Source: Hoylesella timonensis 4401737 = DSM 22865 = JCM 15640
Lineage (GTDB): Bacteria > Bacteroidota > Bacteroidia > Bacteroidales > Bacteroidaceae
Length of the DNA: 64,000 nt
Direction: 5' to 3'
Assembly (NCBI RefSeq): GCF_000455445.1
Contig: NZ_HG417090.1
Location: 249,501 to 313,500 of the forward strand
Part shown: in pieces, positions 34,626 to 43,855 of the stretch
How positions within the stretch are numbered: the stretch's first letter is position 1
Layout of the letters: each line of letters starts with the position of its first letter
Position numbers and translations under genes: made by a program
The notes under the pieces: model-generated
The model's input: only the letters and a program-made list of their open reading frames with translations
What the model was told of the DNA's origin: nothing
The model's database searches: none

Positions 34626-35552
34626 TCAGCAAGAACTTGTCTCTTCGTGTCTTCGTCCTTGAAAGGTGTGCAGCTCACGCATACGCTTGCAGAGCTTTTC
34701 GGTAAACTCATAGTTTTTTAGTCCCCATTGTGGGGCAATGAGAAGTTGGGGTGGCGACTGACTGACAAAGCGTTCGATGACCAAGTTGGGGCGTAGCTGC
34801 TCTAAATAACGTATCATCACGTCCATGTATTCATCGACCGTGTACACATGAAAAGGCTTTTCTCTATATTCACGAGCCAGTTGGGTGTGCTGAATGATTT
34901 GCAACTGGTGAATCTTCAAAATATCGATGGGCAGTGCCGAGATGAGCGGTGCCTGCGCAATGGTTTCTGAAGCTGATTCACCAGGAAGTCCAACGATGAT
35001 GTGTGCGCCCGTGCGGATGCCCCGTTGGTGCGTGCACTCAATGGCGTGCTGGCTCTCTGCAAAGGTGTGTCCACGACGGATGCGGCGCAGGGTATCGTCG
35101 TTGGCTGTTTCTACACCATATTCCACCAACAAGAAGGTTTTCCGATTCAGTTCTTCCAAATAATCGAGCAACTCCTCACTCATGCAGTCGGGGCGCGTTC
35201 CGATAACGATGCCCACCACGTCTTCTACCCTGAGTGCCTCTTCGTACATCGACCGTAACGACGCAATGGAACCATAGGTGTTGGTGTAGGCTTGAAAATA
35301 AGCCAAGTATTTCATGTCGGGATACTTGCGTGCAAAAAATCGCTTGCCTTCTTCTAATTGAGCCGTGATGCGCTGGTGCGGGTCGCAGTACGAAGGGTTA
35401 AAAGTGTGATTGTTACAGTAGGTGCAGCCGCCAGTACCAATGCTGCCGTCTCGATTGGGACAGGTAAAACCTGCATCAATAGAAATTTTCTGTACCCGAA
35501 AGGGAAATTGCTCGCGAATCCACGAGCCAAAGTCACGATATAGTTGTTCCAT
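34626..35552 (-). CDS. TIGR01212-family radical SAM protein (YhcC-like)
   Basis: The 308-residue product has the family's spaced cysteine motif CPNRDGSIGTGGCTYC (about residues 34-49 of the start used), and the later GTRPDCMSEELL and VEYGVETANDDTLRRIRRGH motifs. E. coli YhcC belongs here; the reaction is not established. The start is an ATG at 35552, with an alternative 9 bp upstream. The likely -7 box (TAATTTTG at 35559-35566, minus strand) is so close that the message may be nearly leaderless. It diverges from the peptidase gene through overlapping promoters. Confidence 0.9.
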   Translation of the reverse strand: MEQLYRDFGSWIREQFPFRVQKISIDAGFTCPNRDGSIGTGGCTYCNNHTFNPSYCDPHQRITAQLEEGKRFFARKYPDMKYLAYFQAYTNTYGSIASLRSMYEEALRVEDVVGIVIGTRPDCMSEELLDYLEELNRKTFLLVEYGVETANDDTLRRIRRGHTFAESQHAIECTHQRGIRTGAHIIVGLPGESASETIAQAPLISALPIDILKIHQLQIIQHTQLAREYREKPFHVYTVDEYMDVMIRYLEQLRPNLVIERFVSQSPPQLLIAPQWGLKNYEFTEKLCKRMRELHTFQGRRHEETSSC

Positions 35553-35554
35553 CG

Positions 35555-35586
35555 TTTGCAAAATTACGCAAATATCGTTATCTTTG
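35555..35586 (+). promoter_or_regulatory. Promoter of the S9 peptidase gene, overlapping a divergent one
   Basis: TTTG (35555-35558), 20 bp, TATCTTTG (35579-35586) on the plus strand. On the minus strand TAATTTTG occupies 35559-35566. The two polymerase sites overlap, so expression of the divergent genes may be mutually exclusive. Confidence 0.75.
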
Positions 35587-35618
35587 CAATGCTAATGATA
35601 GAAGATTTTTTTAAGCCA

Positions 35619-37823
35619 ATGAAAAAGATGATGAGTTGTGCCCTTATATTGTTAATGGCACTTACCACAGCGAAAGCTACAGAGAAGATAACCTTGAAAG
35701 ATATTACCGACGGTGCTTTTGCTGCCGAACGGTTGACAGGCATTCGCCCCATTCCGGGTACCGACCAGTATGCCAGTATCAGCAAAGATGGGCAGCGTAT
35801 TGTACAATATTCGTTCAAAACCGGCAAACAAACGGCTGTGTTGTTTGACGTGAAGCATACCATGGGTTCGACCATCGATTCGTTTGACGGCTACGAACTC
35901 TCGCCCGATGGCACGAAGATGCTCATACAGACCGCTACAGAGCGCATTTATCGCCGCTCGTTCAAAGCCAACTATTATATCTATACGGTGGCAAGCACCA
36001 AACTCGAGCCGCTCTCCGAGTGTGGCAAGCAGCAAGTGCCAACGTGGTCGACAGACGGGAAGCAGATTGCCTTTGTGCGCAACAACAACCTCCATCTTAT
36101 CAAGCTGTTGTACGACAATGCCGAGAGTCAGGTTACCAAGGACGGACGCTTCAACGAAATCATCAATGGCATCCCCGATTGGGTGAACGAAGAAGAGTTT
36201 GGCACCAACCGTTCGTTCTGCTTCAATGCCGATGGCACCAAGATTTGTTGGATTAAATATGACGAATCGAAGGTGAAGAGCTATTCGTTACAACTCTTCA
36301 AAGGCTCACATCCCACACAAATGCAGTACGATGAATATCCGGGACTGTACACCTATAAATATCCCAAAGCGGGGCAGGACAATGCGCAGGTATCGGTGTG
36401 GAGCTTTGATGTGAAGAGTCATCAGACGCGCCAGCTGCAAGTTCCCTTAGAGGCTGACGGCTACATCCCACGCATCAAGCCTACCAATGACCCCAATCGC
36501 ATCCTTGTCTATACGATGAATCGGCATCAAGACGAGCTGAACCTCTTTGCGGTCAATCCGTCGAGTACGGTGGCGACACTGCTGATCAAAGAAAAGGTGC
36601 CCAACTATGTTAAAGAAGAAGCCATGGAAGGCATCAAAATAGGAGAGAACACCCTCCTGTTGCCGAGCGACAGAGACGGGTACATGAAGGGCTATCTGTA
36701 CAACATGAACGGTCAGCTGTTGCGTACCATTGGTCACGGAAAATACGATATTACAACCTTTTATGGCTACGACGAAAAGACAGGAGATGTGTATTATCAG
36801 GCTGCCGCACTGAATCCACACGACCGACAAATCTTTGTGTCGCATCGCAACGGTAAGGAAGAGCGGCTCACCCTTCAAGAAGGGTGGAACGAAGCACTGT
36901 TCTCGGGTGATTATCAATATTTTATCAATACTTGGAGCGACTACGATCATCCGTATGTTTACACGGTTCGCGACCGAAAAGGGAAGGTACTCTCTACACG
37001 CATTGACAACCGAGCACTCTTGGCGAAGACGGCGAAATATGGTTGGACTCCCAAGGAAAAATTCTCTTTCACCACCTCAGAAGGTGTTACGCTCGATGGT
37101 TGGATGGTGAAGCCTGCCAATTTCAACCCTTCTCATCGTTATCCCGTCATCTTGTTCCAATACAGCGGTCCCGGTAGTCAGCAAGTGGTGAATGCGTGGA
37201 AGGCAGGCTCAATGGGACAAGGCGGTGCTTTCGATTATTATTTGGCGCAGCAGGGCTTCGTCGTGGTGTGTGTCGACGGGCGAGGCACGGGCGGTCGTGG
37301 TGCTGCTTTTGAAAAGGTGGTGTACCAGCGTTTGGGCGACTTAGAGTCGAAAGACCAAGTGGAGACAGCACTGTGGTTGGGTAAGCAATCCTTTGTAGAC
37401 AAAGAGAGAATAGGCATCTGGGGTTGGAGCTATGGCGGATTTAACACCCTCATGAGCATGAGCGAGGGGCGTGGTGTGTTCAAGGCAGGCGTGGCAGTGG
37501 CACCGCCCACCGATTGGCGTTTCTATGACACCATTTATACCGAGCGGTACATGCGCACGCCAAAGGAGAATCCGGACGGTTATGCGCTCAATCCCATTGG
37601 GCGTGCATCACAGTTGCAGGGGGCATTGCTGATGTGTCATGGCTTGGCAGACGATAACGTGCATCCGCAACACACGTTCGAGTATGCCGAGGCTTTGGTG
37701 CAGGCGGATAAGGATTTCCGTGAGATTTATTACACCAACCGCAATCACAGCATTTATGGCGGCAACACCCGTCATCACCTGATGCGACAAATAGCACAGT
37801 TCTTTCAGCATGAACTAAAATAA
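35619..37823 (+). CDS. Dipeptidyl/tripeptidyl-peptidase, family S9B (DPP IV-like), exported
   Basis: The enzyme trims dipeptides or tripeptides after proline at the cell envelope, a main step in peptide use by asaccharolytic and oral Bacteroidetes. The 734-residue product has a signal peptide (MKKMMSCALILLMALTTAKA), a DPP IV N-terminal beta-propeller (about 60-460) and a C-terminal hydrolase with the serine elbow GWSYGG (near 605), the aspartate in GLADDNVHP (near 679) and the histidine in NRNHSIYGG (near 710). The start follows from the promoter; ATGs further upstream fall at or before the transcription start. Confidence 0.93.
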   Translation: MKKMMSCALILLMALTTAKATEKITLKDITDGAFAAERLTGIRPIPGTDQYASISKDGQRIVQYSFKTGKQTAVLFDVKHTMGSTIDSFDGYELSPDGTKMLIQTATERIYRRSFKANYYIYTVASTKLEPLSECGKQQVPTWSTDGKQIAFVRNNNLHLIKLLYDNAESQVTKDGRFNEIINGIPDWVNEEEFGTNRSFCFNADGTKICWIKYDESKVKSYSLQLFKGSHPTQMQYDEYPGLYTYKYPKAGQDNAQVSVWSFDVKSHQTRQLQVPLEADGYIPRIKPTNDPNRILVYTMNRHQDELNLFAVNPSSTVATLLIKEKVPNYVKEEAMEGIKIGENTLLLPSDRDGYMKGYLYNMNGQLLRTIGHGKYDITTFYGYDEKTGDVYYQAAALNPHDRQIFVSHRNGKEERLTLQEGWNEALFSGDYQYFINTWSDYDHPYVYTVRDRKGKVLSTRIDNRALLAKTAKYGWTPKEKFSFTTSEGVTLDGWMVKPANFNPSHRYPVILFQYSGPGSQQVVNAWKAGSMGQGGAFDYYLAQQGFVVVCVDGRGTGGRGAAFEKVVYQRLGDLESKDQVETALWLGKQSFVDKERIGIWGWSYGGFNTLMSMSEGRGVFKAGVAVAPPTDWRFYDTIYTERYMRTPKENPDGYALNPIGRASQLQGALLMCHGLADDNVHPQHTFEYAEALVQADKDFREIYYTNRNHSIYGGNTRHHLMRQIAQFFQHELK

Positions 37824-37877
37824 GCCATGCTTAACATTGAATACTTTTTGTTTTTAACAACGAATTAAATATTTTTT

Positions 37878-38098
37878 AACAACGAATAAAACAAAAGAAA
37901 CGAATTTTCATTGTTGGAAAGCCAATGACCGCAGGCTTTCAACGAATGCAACAAATTTAGCAAGACAATATTTTTGAACAACGAATAAAACAAAAGCAAC
38001 GAATTTACATGGTTGGTAATTTAATGAACGCAGGCGTTCAACGAATGCAACAAATTTAGAAAGACAATATTTTTAACAACGAATAAAACTTTTGCGAG
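37878..38098. repeat. 98-bp tandem form of the AACAACGAAT/GAACGC..GCGTTC repeat
   Basis: AACAACGAATAAAAC starts at 37878, 37977 and 38075, giving two 98-99-bp units and part of a third. Each unit includes a GACCGCAGGC or GAACGCAGGCGTTC block. Related to 5175-5452 and 32692-32845. Confidence 0.85.
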
Positions 38099-38440
38099 TT
38101 TTCACGACACGTCAGTGTCGTTCCGTGTACTTCCGTTGCTACGATAAAAATATTATTTCCGCTGCCTTATTGGCTTGAAATTCTGTTGTTTTATCTTGAA
38201 CAAAGGGTTTGCCTGCTGCAAAGACGGGCTGAAAGCCCAATAGAAAATTAGCCCAGGGCAGCGCCCTGGGTAACAGTGAATTAACTAATTTGCGCTCTGA
38301 AAGAGCAAAAGGAAGAAACGAACGAGTATTTTACTGGCTCCTTTTGCGCTTACAGCGCGCAATTAGTTAACTACCGCTAACCCAGGGTGTTACCCTGGGC
38401 TGTATTCCTTTTGGGGTTTCGCCCCGTCATTGCTCGTAAC
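38099..38440. repeat. Composite palindromic repeat, copy 3
   Basis: Full-length copy with the same blocks as copy 1, from the ACGACACGTCAGTGTCGT-type block to GGGGTTTCGCCCC. It again directly follows an AACAACGAAT repeat, as copy 1 does. Confidence 0.85.
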
Positions 38441-38496
38441 CATGGCTGCTACTGCAGTACACAATATTCTTTTTTGTTCATGACGCATACTCCTCG

Positions 38497-39825
38497 TCAC
38501 TCTTGTTCATTTGGCAAAAGCCTATAAAACCAATCTGCTAAGGGTGAAGGACAACTGAGCAATCCCTCGTTGTATTGTAGATTGAGAAAAGAGAAGCGAA
38601 TACGTTCCTGTGGGTGGTATCGCTCGTTATAGACAGATAGGCTTCTGCCACTCACACAATTTTCTGCCTTTACCTCTATCGGTATGATACGCTCACCCCA
38701 TTGGATAACGAATTCTATCTCAGCACGACTGTCGGGCGACCAGTAGTACGGAATGTCGTCTTTCAACAACGGCATGAGCGACTGCAAGATGGCGTTCTCC
38801 GCCATACTGCCCTTAAATTCCGTATAGTTGGCATTGGCATTCAGGATGACAGTGGCAGGAAGCCGTGCCAGTCGGCGAAGCAACCCGCAATCACAAGCAT
38901 ATACCTTGAAAGCCGACGGATCTGCGTAGGCTGAAATAGGAAGTCCGGGTTTGGTAATGTTGAACACCCTGTAAATCATTCCAGCATCCTCCAGCCAAAG
39001 CAGTGCGTCTTCATAATCCTTTGACCTTGCGCCTGGCTTTACTATCTTGAAGATGAACTTTCGGTTCTCCTTGACAAGTTGCGAGGGCAGCGAGCGCCAG
39101 ATGGCATGGATGCGTGGAATCTCCCTCGGCGTAGCGTACTTGGCAAAGTCAAGCTCGTAGAGGTCAAGAATGTCTTGCTGCACCTTCTCCACAGCCTCCA
39201 TGCCTTTGTTGCCAAGAAGGCTGATAACTGCTTCGGGCATGCCGCCGCACACGAGGTAACGCCTGTACTCCGTTTTCAACTTGTTGAGGACAATTTCGGG
39301 TAGGTGACTGGCCTCGTGCAGATTTTCTACATAGCTAAACGTTTTCTCATCGGCAGCACGCAGAAACTCTCGGAATGTAATGGGGTACATACGCATGATA
39401 CTCACTTTGCCCACCGGTACCGTCATGCTGCGCCTCTTCACCGCTACGCCAAGCAGACTGCCAGCGGCAATGACATGGTACGCTGGCGCATCTTCATAGA
39501 AGTATTTTAGGCTGTTCAATGCCTCCTCGCACTCCTGAATCTCATCGAAGATTATCAGCGTTTTACCTGCTACAATGGGAACCTCCGTATACAGCGAAAG
39601 CTCTTTCAGGATTCTCTCCGGACTCTTGGAAGTTTGAAAGACAGACCTTAACTCTGGCTGACGGTCAAAATCGAACTTGGCGCAATAGTCAAATTCCTCC
39701 TTGCCAAACGCTTCCATTGCCCATGTCTTGCCTATCTGCCTTGCTCCCTTTAATAGAATTGGCTTCCTGTCAGTCTCTTCTTTCCACCTCCTAAAGGTGT
39801 CTATGATGTCTCTTCGTATTTCCAT
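38497..39825 (-). CDS. AAA-family ATPase with DUF4143 domain
   Basis: The 442-residue product has a Walker A motif (LLKGARQIGKTWA, about residues 24-36), a Walker B-like LIIFDEIQEC (about 90-100), and the C-terminal nuclease-like DUF4143 region (YYWSPDSRAEIEFVIQWGERIIPIEVKAENC in two adjoining parts) with E-V-K in the fold's usual place. Such proteins are common in gut Bacteroidetes, often in several copies per genome; function is not known. It stands alone between repeat-rich intergenic stretches. Confidence 0.9.
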   Translation of the reverse strand: MEIRRDIIDTFRRWKEETDRKPILLKGARQIGKTWAMEAFGKEEFDYCAKFDFDRQPELRSVFQTSKSPERILKELSLYTEVPIVAGKTLIIFDEIQECEEALNSLKYFYEDAPAYHVIAAGSLLGVAVKRRSMTVPVGKVSIMRMYPITFREFLRAADEKTFSYVENLHEASHLPEIVLNKLKTEYRRYLVCGGMPEAVISLLGNKGMEAVEKVQQDILDLYELDFAKYATPREIPRIHAIWRSLPSQLVKENRKFIFKIVKPGARSKDYEDALLWLEDAGMIYRVFNITKPGLPISAYADPSAFKVYACDCGLLRRLARLPATVILNANANYTEFKGSMAENAILQSLMPLLKDDIPYYWSPDSRAEIEFVIQWGERIIPIEVKAENCVSGRSLSVYNERYHPQERIRFSFLNLQYNEGLLSCPSPLADWFYRLLPNEQE

Positions 39826-40058
39826 GCGTTTACATTTTTAAGTGCGGAAAAGTGTGATAATCTACATTTTTCTGCAGTTGTTAGTGCAAAAATGGCAATT
39901 ATTCCTGAAATAGACAAGTTTTGTGGAAGAAATATGGCGAGACTGCCACGAGTTTTTTATTTGTTGTTAAAAAAAATTACCGTTGCAGGAGTTGCATTGG
40001 TTGTTTAACAATATCAATCTTTATTTATTGTTGTGCAATCGTGCGGAAAATTTGCGCA

Positions 40059-40970
40059 TCATCCTTGCTGTTGGTTGTGTGGCAAGGACGCATAAAAACC
40101 TAATTTGTAACATTTGAAGACAAAAAGAGAGGGATGAGTACTCAGGAGATGGGTTCTCATCCTTTTTTTTACGCATAAAAAGAGCAGACGGACGAGCCAC
40201 GCCAACCGAAAACGGCGGAGGTGGGCATAGGTATGTAAAACGTTGGAATAGCCCACCAGTTCTTTGCGGTATTGAAACAGGGTGTGCATTGCCTCTTCGG
40301 TCTTGGCGAGAAAGCTGCGGTTCGACTCAAACGTGCCGAAGCCTACGGGGTTGTCGATGTGCAGAATAGGAATGCCTGCCGTGCGCAAGGTCTTTCCAAA
40401 CAGCACGTCCTCATAGCCATAGGTCTGGATGCGCTCGTCAAAAGGGTGCGTTTTCATGACCCACTTTGCCACTAAAAAGTTGGAAGTGTTAAACTGCTGG
40501 TAAGGTTGTTTGTTGCGTTGGGCAGCATCGTGCGTTTGTTCAGCCGCTTTTTCATAGCGATATTTCAGGGTTCCATCGTGCGGCAGCCTGTCACGCTGCA
40601 CGCAGTTGCCACCATAGACCACCGCTGCCTCGGGGGGTGCTTGTAGGTATCGTTCCAAGAAATCAGGACTGACAATCTCCATGTCGCTGTCTAAGAAAAG
40701 GAGCCATCGATAGCGTGCCATGGAAGTAAGGATGTTGCGTATTTTGGCACGTCCCACATTCGTTTCTCTACGTACGAACCGCGTGTTTCTTAACTCATTA
40801 ATGTAAGCAGCTTGAAGTAATACTTCAGGGCGGTTAGATGCATCATCTAACACGATTATCTCATAGCTTAAACCCGACAAACGCATGGCTTGTTGTGCCA
40901 AGCTGTTCACCAGTTCTGCACAACAATCGTTGTAGGTGGGAATGAGGATAGAGAGTTCGGTGCGATTCAT
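40059..40970 (-). CDS. Family 2 glycosyltransferase
   Basis: The 303-residue product has a GT-A fold start (LSILIPTYNDCCAELV), a metal-binding DSD motif (FLDSDMEI, near residue 96) and the following FNTSNFLVAKWV and GYEDVLFG motifs seen in GT2 enzymes. It transfers a sugar, probably in cell-envelope glycan synthesis; donor and acceptor are unknown. It starts 45 bp after the uvrA stop in the same direction and may be the end of the rho-uvrA transcript. Confidence 0.88.
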   Translation of the reverse strand: MNRTELSILIPTYNDCCAELVNSLAQQAMRLSGLSYEIIVLDDASNRPEVLLQAAYINELRNTRFVRRETNVGRAKIRNILTSMARYRWLLFLDSDMEIVSPDFLERYLQAPPEAAVVYGGNCVQRDRLPHDGTLKYRYEKAAEQTHDAAQRNKQPYQQFNTSNFLVAKWVMKTHPFDERIQTYGYEDVLFGKTLRTAGIPILHIDNPVGFGTFESNRSFLAKTEEAMHTLFQYRKELVGYSNVLHTYAHLRRFRLAWLVRLLFLCVKKRMRTHLLSTHPSLFVFKCYKLGFYASLPHNQQQG

Positions 40971-41015
40971 GTTTCAGGTTTGCGCTGTGCGTTGGGTGGT
41001 TGGTGTTGGCTATCG

Positions 41016-43853
41016 TTAGGACTGTGCTTTGTGCAACTCTCGCTTGAGATATTGCCCTGTCACGCTGTCTTTGCATTTTGCTATCTCTTCGGGCGTACCA
41101 GTCGCTACCAAGTTGCCCCCTTTGTCGCCTCCGTCGGGTCCAAGGTCGATGACATGGTCGGCATACTGAATCACATCCAAGTTGTGCTCGATGACAAGGA
41201 TGGAGTGCCCTCGATTGAGCAGTGCATCGAATGCCGACAGCAAACGCTTGATGTCCAAATAATGAAGTCCTGTGGTAGGCTCGTCGAAGATGAACAGTGT
41301 GGGTTCCTGCTTCTCACGTCCAATGAAGTAAGCCAGTTTCACACGTTGGTTTTCACCGCCCGAGAGGGTAGAGGAGCTTTGTCCTAATTTGATGTATCCT
41401 AATCCCACATCATAGAGTGGTTGCAATCGGGTGACGATTGACTTCTGTTGTAGCGCATCGAAAAACTCAATGGCTTCGGCAATGGTCATGTTCAGCACGT
41501 CGTTGATATTCTTCCCTGCCACACGAACGTCTAACACATCTTTCTTAAAACGCTGACCGTGACAAGCCTCGCATTCCAATTCCAAATCAGCCATGAATTG
41601 CATCTCCACGGTAATGGTGCCTGCGCCCTTGCACTCCTCGCAGCGTCCGCCCTCGGTGTTGAAGGAGAAGTATTGTGCCGAAAAACCTAATTGTTTTGCC
41701 AATGGCTGTTCGGCAAACAGTTGTCGAATGGCATCATACGCTTTGACATAAGTGGCAGGATTGCTTCGCGAACTCTTGCCAATGGGGTTTTGGTCGACAA
41801 ACTCCACGTGCTGGATGTATTTCCAGTCGCCTTCTAAGGAGATGTATTCGCCAGGCTGGTCTGCCACCTCGTTGAGATGACGTTTCAATGCAGGGTAGAG
41901 AATGCCCTTCACGAGTGTAGATTTTCCCGAACCACTGACGCCCGTAACGGCAGTAAGCACGTTGAGCGGAAAGCTGACATCAATGCCTTTCAGGTTGTTT
42001 TGGCGTGCCCCTACCACTTTGATAGCATGGTTCCACGACCGTCTGGAGGTGGGCATATCAATGGTCTCGTTGCCTGTGAGGTATTGTATGGTGTGCGAAC
42101 GTGGATATTTGCGTGCCATTTCAGCAGGATGTTGTAGCACCTCTTGGAGCGGTCCATTGAACACAATCTCGCCTCCCAATCGTCCTGCATCGGGACCCAC
42201 GTCGATAAGGGTATCGGCAGCGCACATCATTTCTTTGTCGTGTTCTACCACCATGACGGTATTGCCTAAGGCTTGCAGCTTTTTCAATACCTCGATGAGT
42301 CGCTGCGTGTCACGACTGTGCAGACCGATGCTTGGCTCGTCCAAGATGTAGAGCGAGCCTACGAGCGAGCTGCCCAATGAGGTGGTGAGGTTGATGCGCT
42401 GACTCTCGCCGCCACTGAGGGTGTTCGACTGTCGGTTGAGCGTGAGATAGCCCAAGCCCACATCGAGGAGGAATTGCAAGCGATTGTTGATTTCGGTGAG
42501 CAGTCGCTTGCCTATTTGCTGGTCGTGTTCGTTGAGTGTCAGTTCATTGAACCATTGCTTGAGGTTGACAATGGGCATCTCCACCAAGTCGGTGATAGAC
42601 ATGCCTTGAATTTTCACCCAACTGGCTTCTTGCTTCAAACGTGTGCCGTGACAGGTGGGACACACGGTTCTGCCCCTGTATCGGCTCATCATGACACGGT
42701 ATTGTATTTTGTATTGGTTTTCCTTCACCATTTGGAAGAAGGCATCAATGCTCACTTGGTCGTGAATGTCCTTTTGCTTTTCAGAGGGCAGTCCGTGCCA
42801 CAGCATATCTTTCTCTTTGCGCGACAGTTCCAGATAAGGTTTGAAAATGGGGAAGTTGTCTTGGGCAGCCCGCCGACAAAATTCGTTTTTCCATTCGCCC
42901 ATCTTCTCTCCGTGCCAGCACTGCACACAACCGTCGTACACACTGAGGGTGGTGTTGGGAATGACTAATTTCTCGTCAATGCCAATAATGCTACCAAAAC
43001 CCTCGCAGGTAGGGCAGGCGCCTAAGGGCGAGTTAAAGGAAAAGAGGTTGTCGTTGGGTTCCTCAAACTTCATGCCGTCGGCTTCGAAGCGTGTGGAGAA
43101 TTGATAGGTGATGTTGGAAGGGAAGAACACGAGCATACATTCGCCATGCCCTTCGTAGAAGGCGGTCTCTGCCGAATCGGTTAATCGTGAAATGGTATCT
43201 TTGTCATTGTTCACCGATAGGCGGTCGATGAGGAGAAAAATCTGGTCGAGGGGGATCGCCTTGAGTGCCGCCTTGTCTTGCAAGAGGTCGTCAATGCGCA
43301 CAAACTCGTTGTTCAGCCACAATCGGGTATAACCCTCTTGTATCTCCATTTCGAGTTGTTTCTCCAGTGTCCGCCCCTCGATGAGGTGCAGGGGAGATAC
43401 CACTGCAAACTTGGTGCCTGCGGAATATTGCAGCATGCAGTCCACCAAGTCGTCAGTAGAATGCTTCTTCACCTCTTCACCGCTGATGGGCGAAAAGGTT
43501 TTGCCGATGCGTGCAAACAGCAGTTTCAGGTATTCGTATATCTCGGTCGAGGTGCCTACCGTGCTGCGCGGATTGCGAGCAATGACCCGTTGCTCAATGG
43601 CAATGGCAGGGGGCAGCCCCTTGATGAAGTCGCATTCGGGCTTGCTCATGCGCCCCAAGAATTGGCGTGCATAGGCAGAGAGCGATTCTACATAGCGGCG
43701 CTGACCTTCGGCATAGAGTGTGTCGAAGGCCAACGAAGATTTGCCAGAGCCGGAAAGTCCGGCAATGACAATCAGTTGATTGCGTGGAATACGGATGCTG
43801 ATGTTTTTCAGATTATTGACACGAGCACCCTTTATTTCTATATCTTCGTTCAT
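41016..43853 (-). CDS. uvrA: Excinuclease ABC subunit A
   Basis: UvrA finds DNA damage and loads UvrB in nucleotide excision repair. The 945-residue product has two ABC ATPase modules: Walker A GLSGSGKSS near residue 33 and GVSGSGKST in the second half, with signature motifs SGGESQR and SGGENQR, and CxxC zinc-binding pairs (CPTCEGFG, CPTCHGTR, CEECKGAG, CEACHG). The start is the ATG at 43853 (MNEDIEIKGARVNNL), 2 bp after the rho stop; the open frame extends 40 codons upstream but that part overlaps rho. Probably co-transcribed with rho. Confidence 0.97.
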   Translation of the reverse strand: MNEDIEIKGARVNNLKNISIRIPRNQLIVIAGLSGSGKSSLAFDTLYAEGQRRYVESLSAYARQFLGRMSKPECDFIKGLPPAIAIEQRVIARNPRSTVGTSTEIYEYLKLLFARIGKTFSPISGEEVKKHSTDDLVDCMLQYSAGTKFAVVSPLHLIEGRTLEKQLEMEIQEGYTRLWLNNEFVRIDDLLQDKAALKAIPLDQIFLLIDRLSVNNDKDTISRLTDSAETAFYEGHGECMLVFFPSNITYQFSTRFEADGMKFEEPNDNLFSFNSPLGACPTCEGFGSIIGIDEKLVIPNTTLSVYDGCVQCWHGEKMGEWKNEFCRRAAQDNFPIFKPYLELSRKEKDMLWHGLPSEKQKDIHDQVSIDAFFQMVKENQYKIQYRVMMSRYRGRTVCPTCHGTRLKQEASWVKIQGMSITDLVEMPIVNLKQWFNELTLNEHDQQIGKRLLTEINNRLQFLLDVGLGYLTLNRQSNTLSGGESQRINLTTSLGSSLVGSLYILDEPSIGLHSRDTQRLIEVLKKLQALGNTVMVVEHDKEMMCAADTLIDVGPDAGRLGGEIVFNGPLQEVLQHPAEMARKYPRSHTIQYLTGNETIDMPTSRRSWNHAIKVVGARQNNLKGIDVSFPLNVLTAVTGVSGSGKSTLVKGILYPALKRHLNEVADQPGEYISLEGDWKYIQHVEFVDQNPIGKSSRSNPATYVKAYDAIRQLFAEQPLAKQLGFSAQYFSFNTEGGRCEECKGAGTITVEMQFMADLELECEACHGQRFKKDVLDVRVAGKNINDVLNMTIAEAIEFFDALQQKSIVTRLQPLYDVGLGYIKLGQSSSTLSGGENQRVKLAYFIGREKQEPTLFIFDEPTTGLHYLDIKRLLSAFDALLNRGHSILVIEHNLDVIQYADHVIDLGPDGGDKGGNLVATGTPEEIAKCKDSVTGQYLKRELHKAQS

Positions 43854-43855
43854 GT

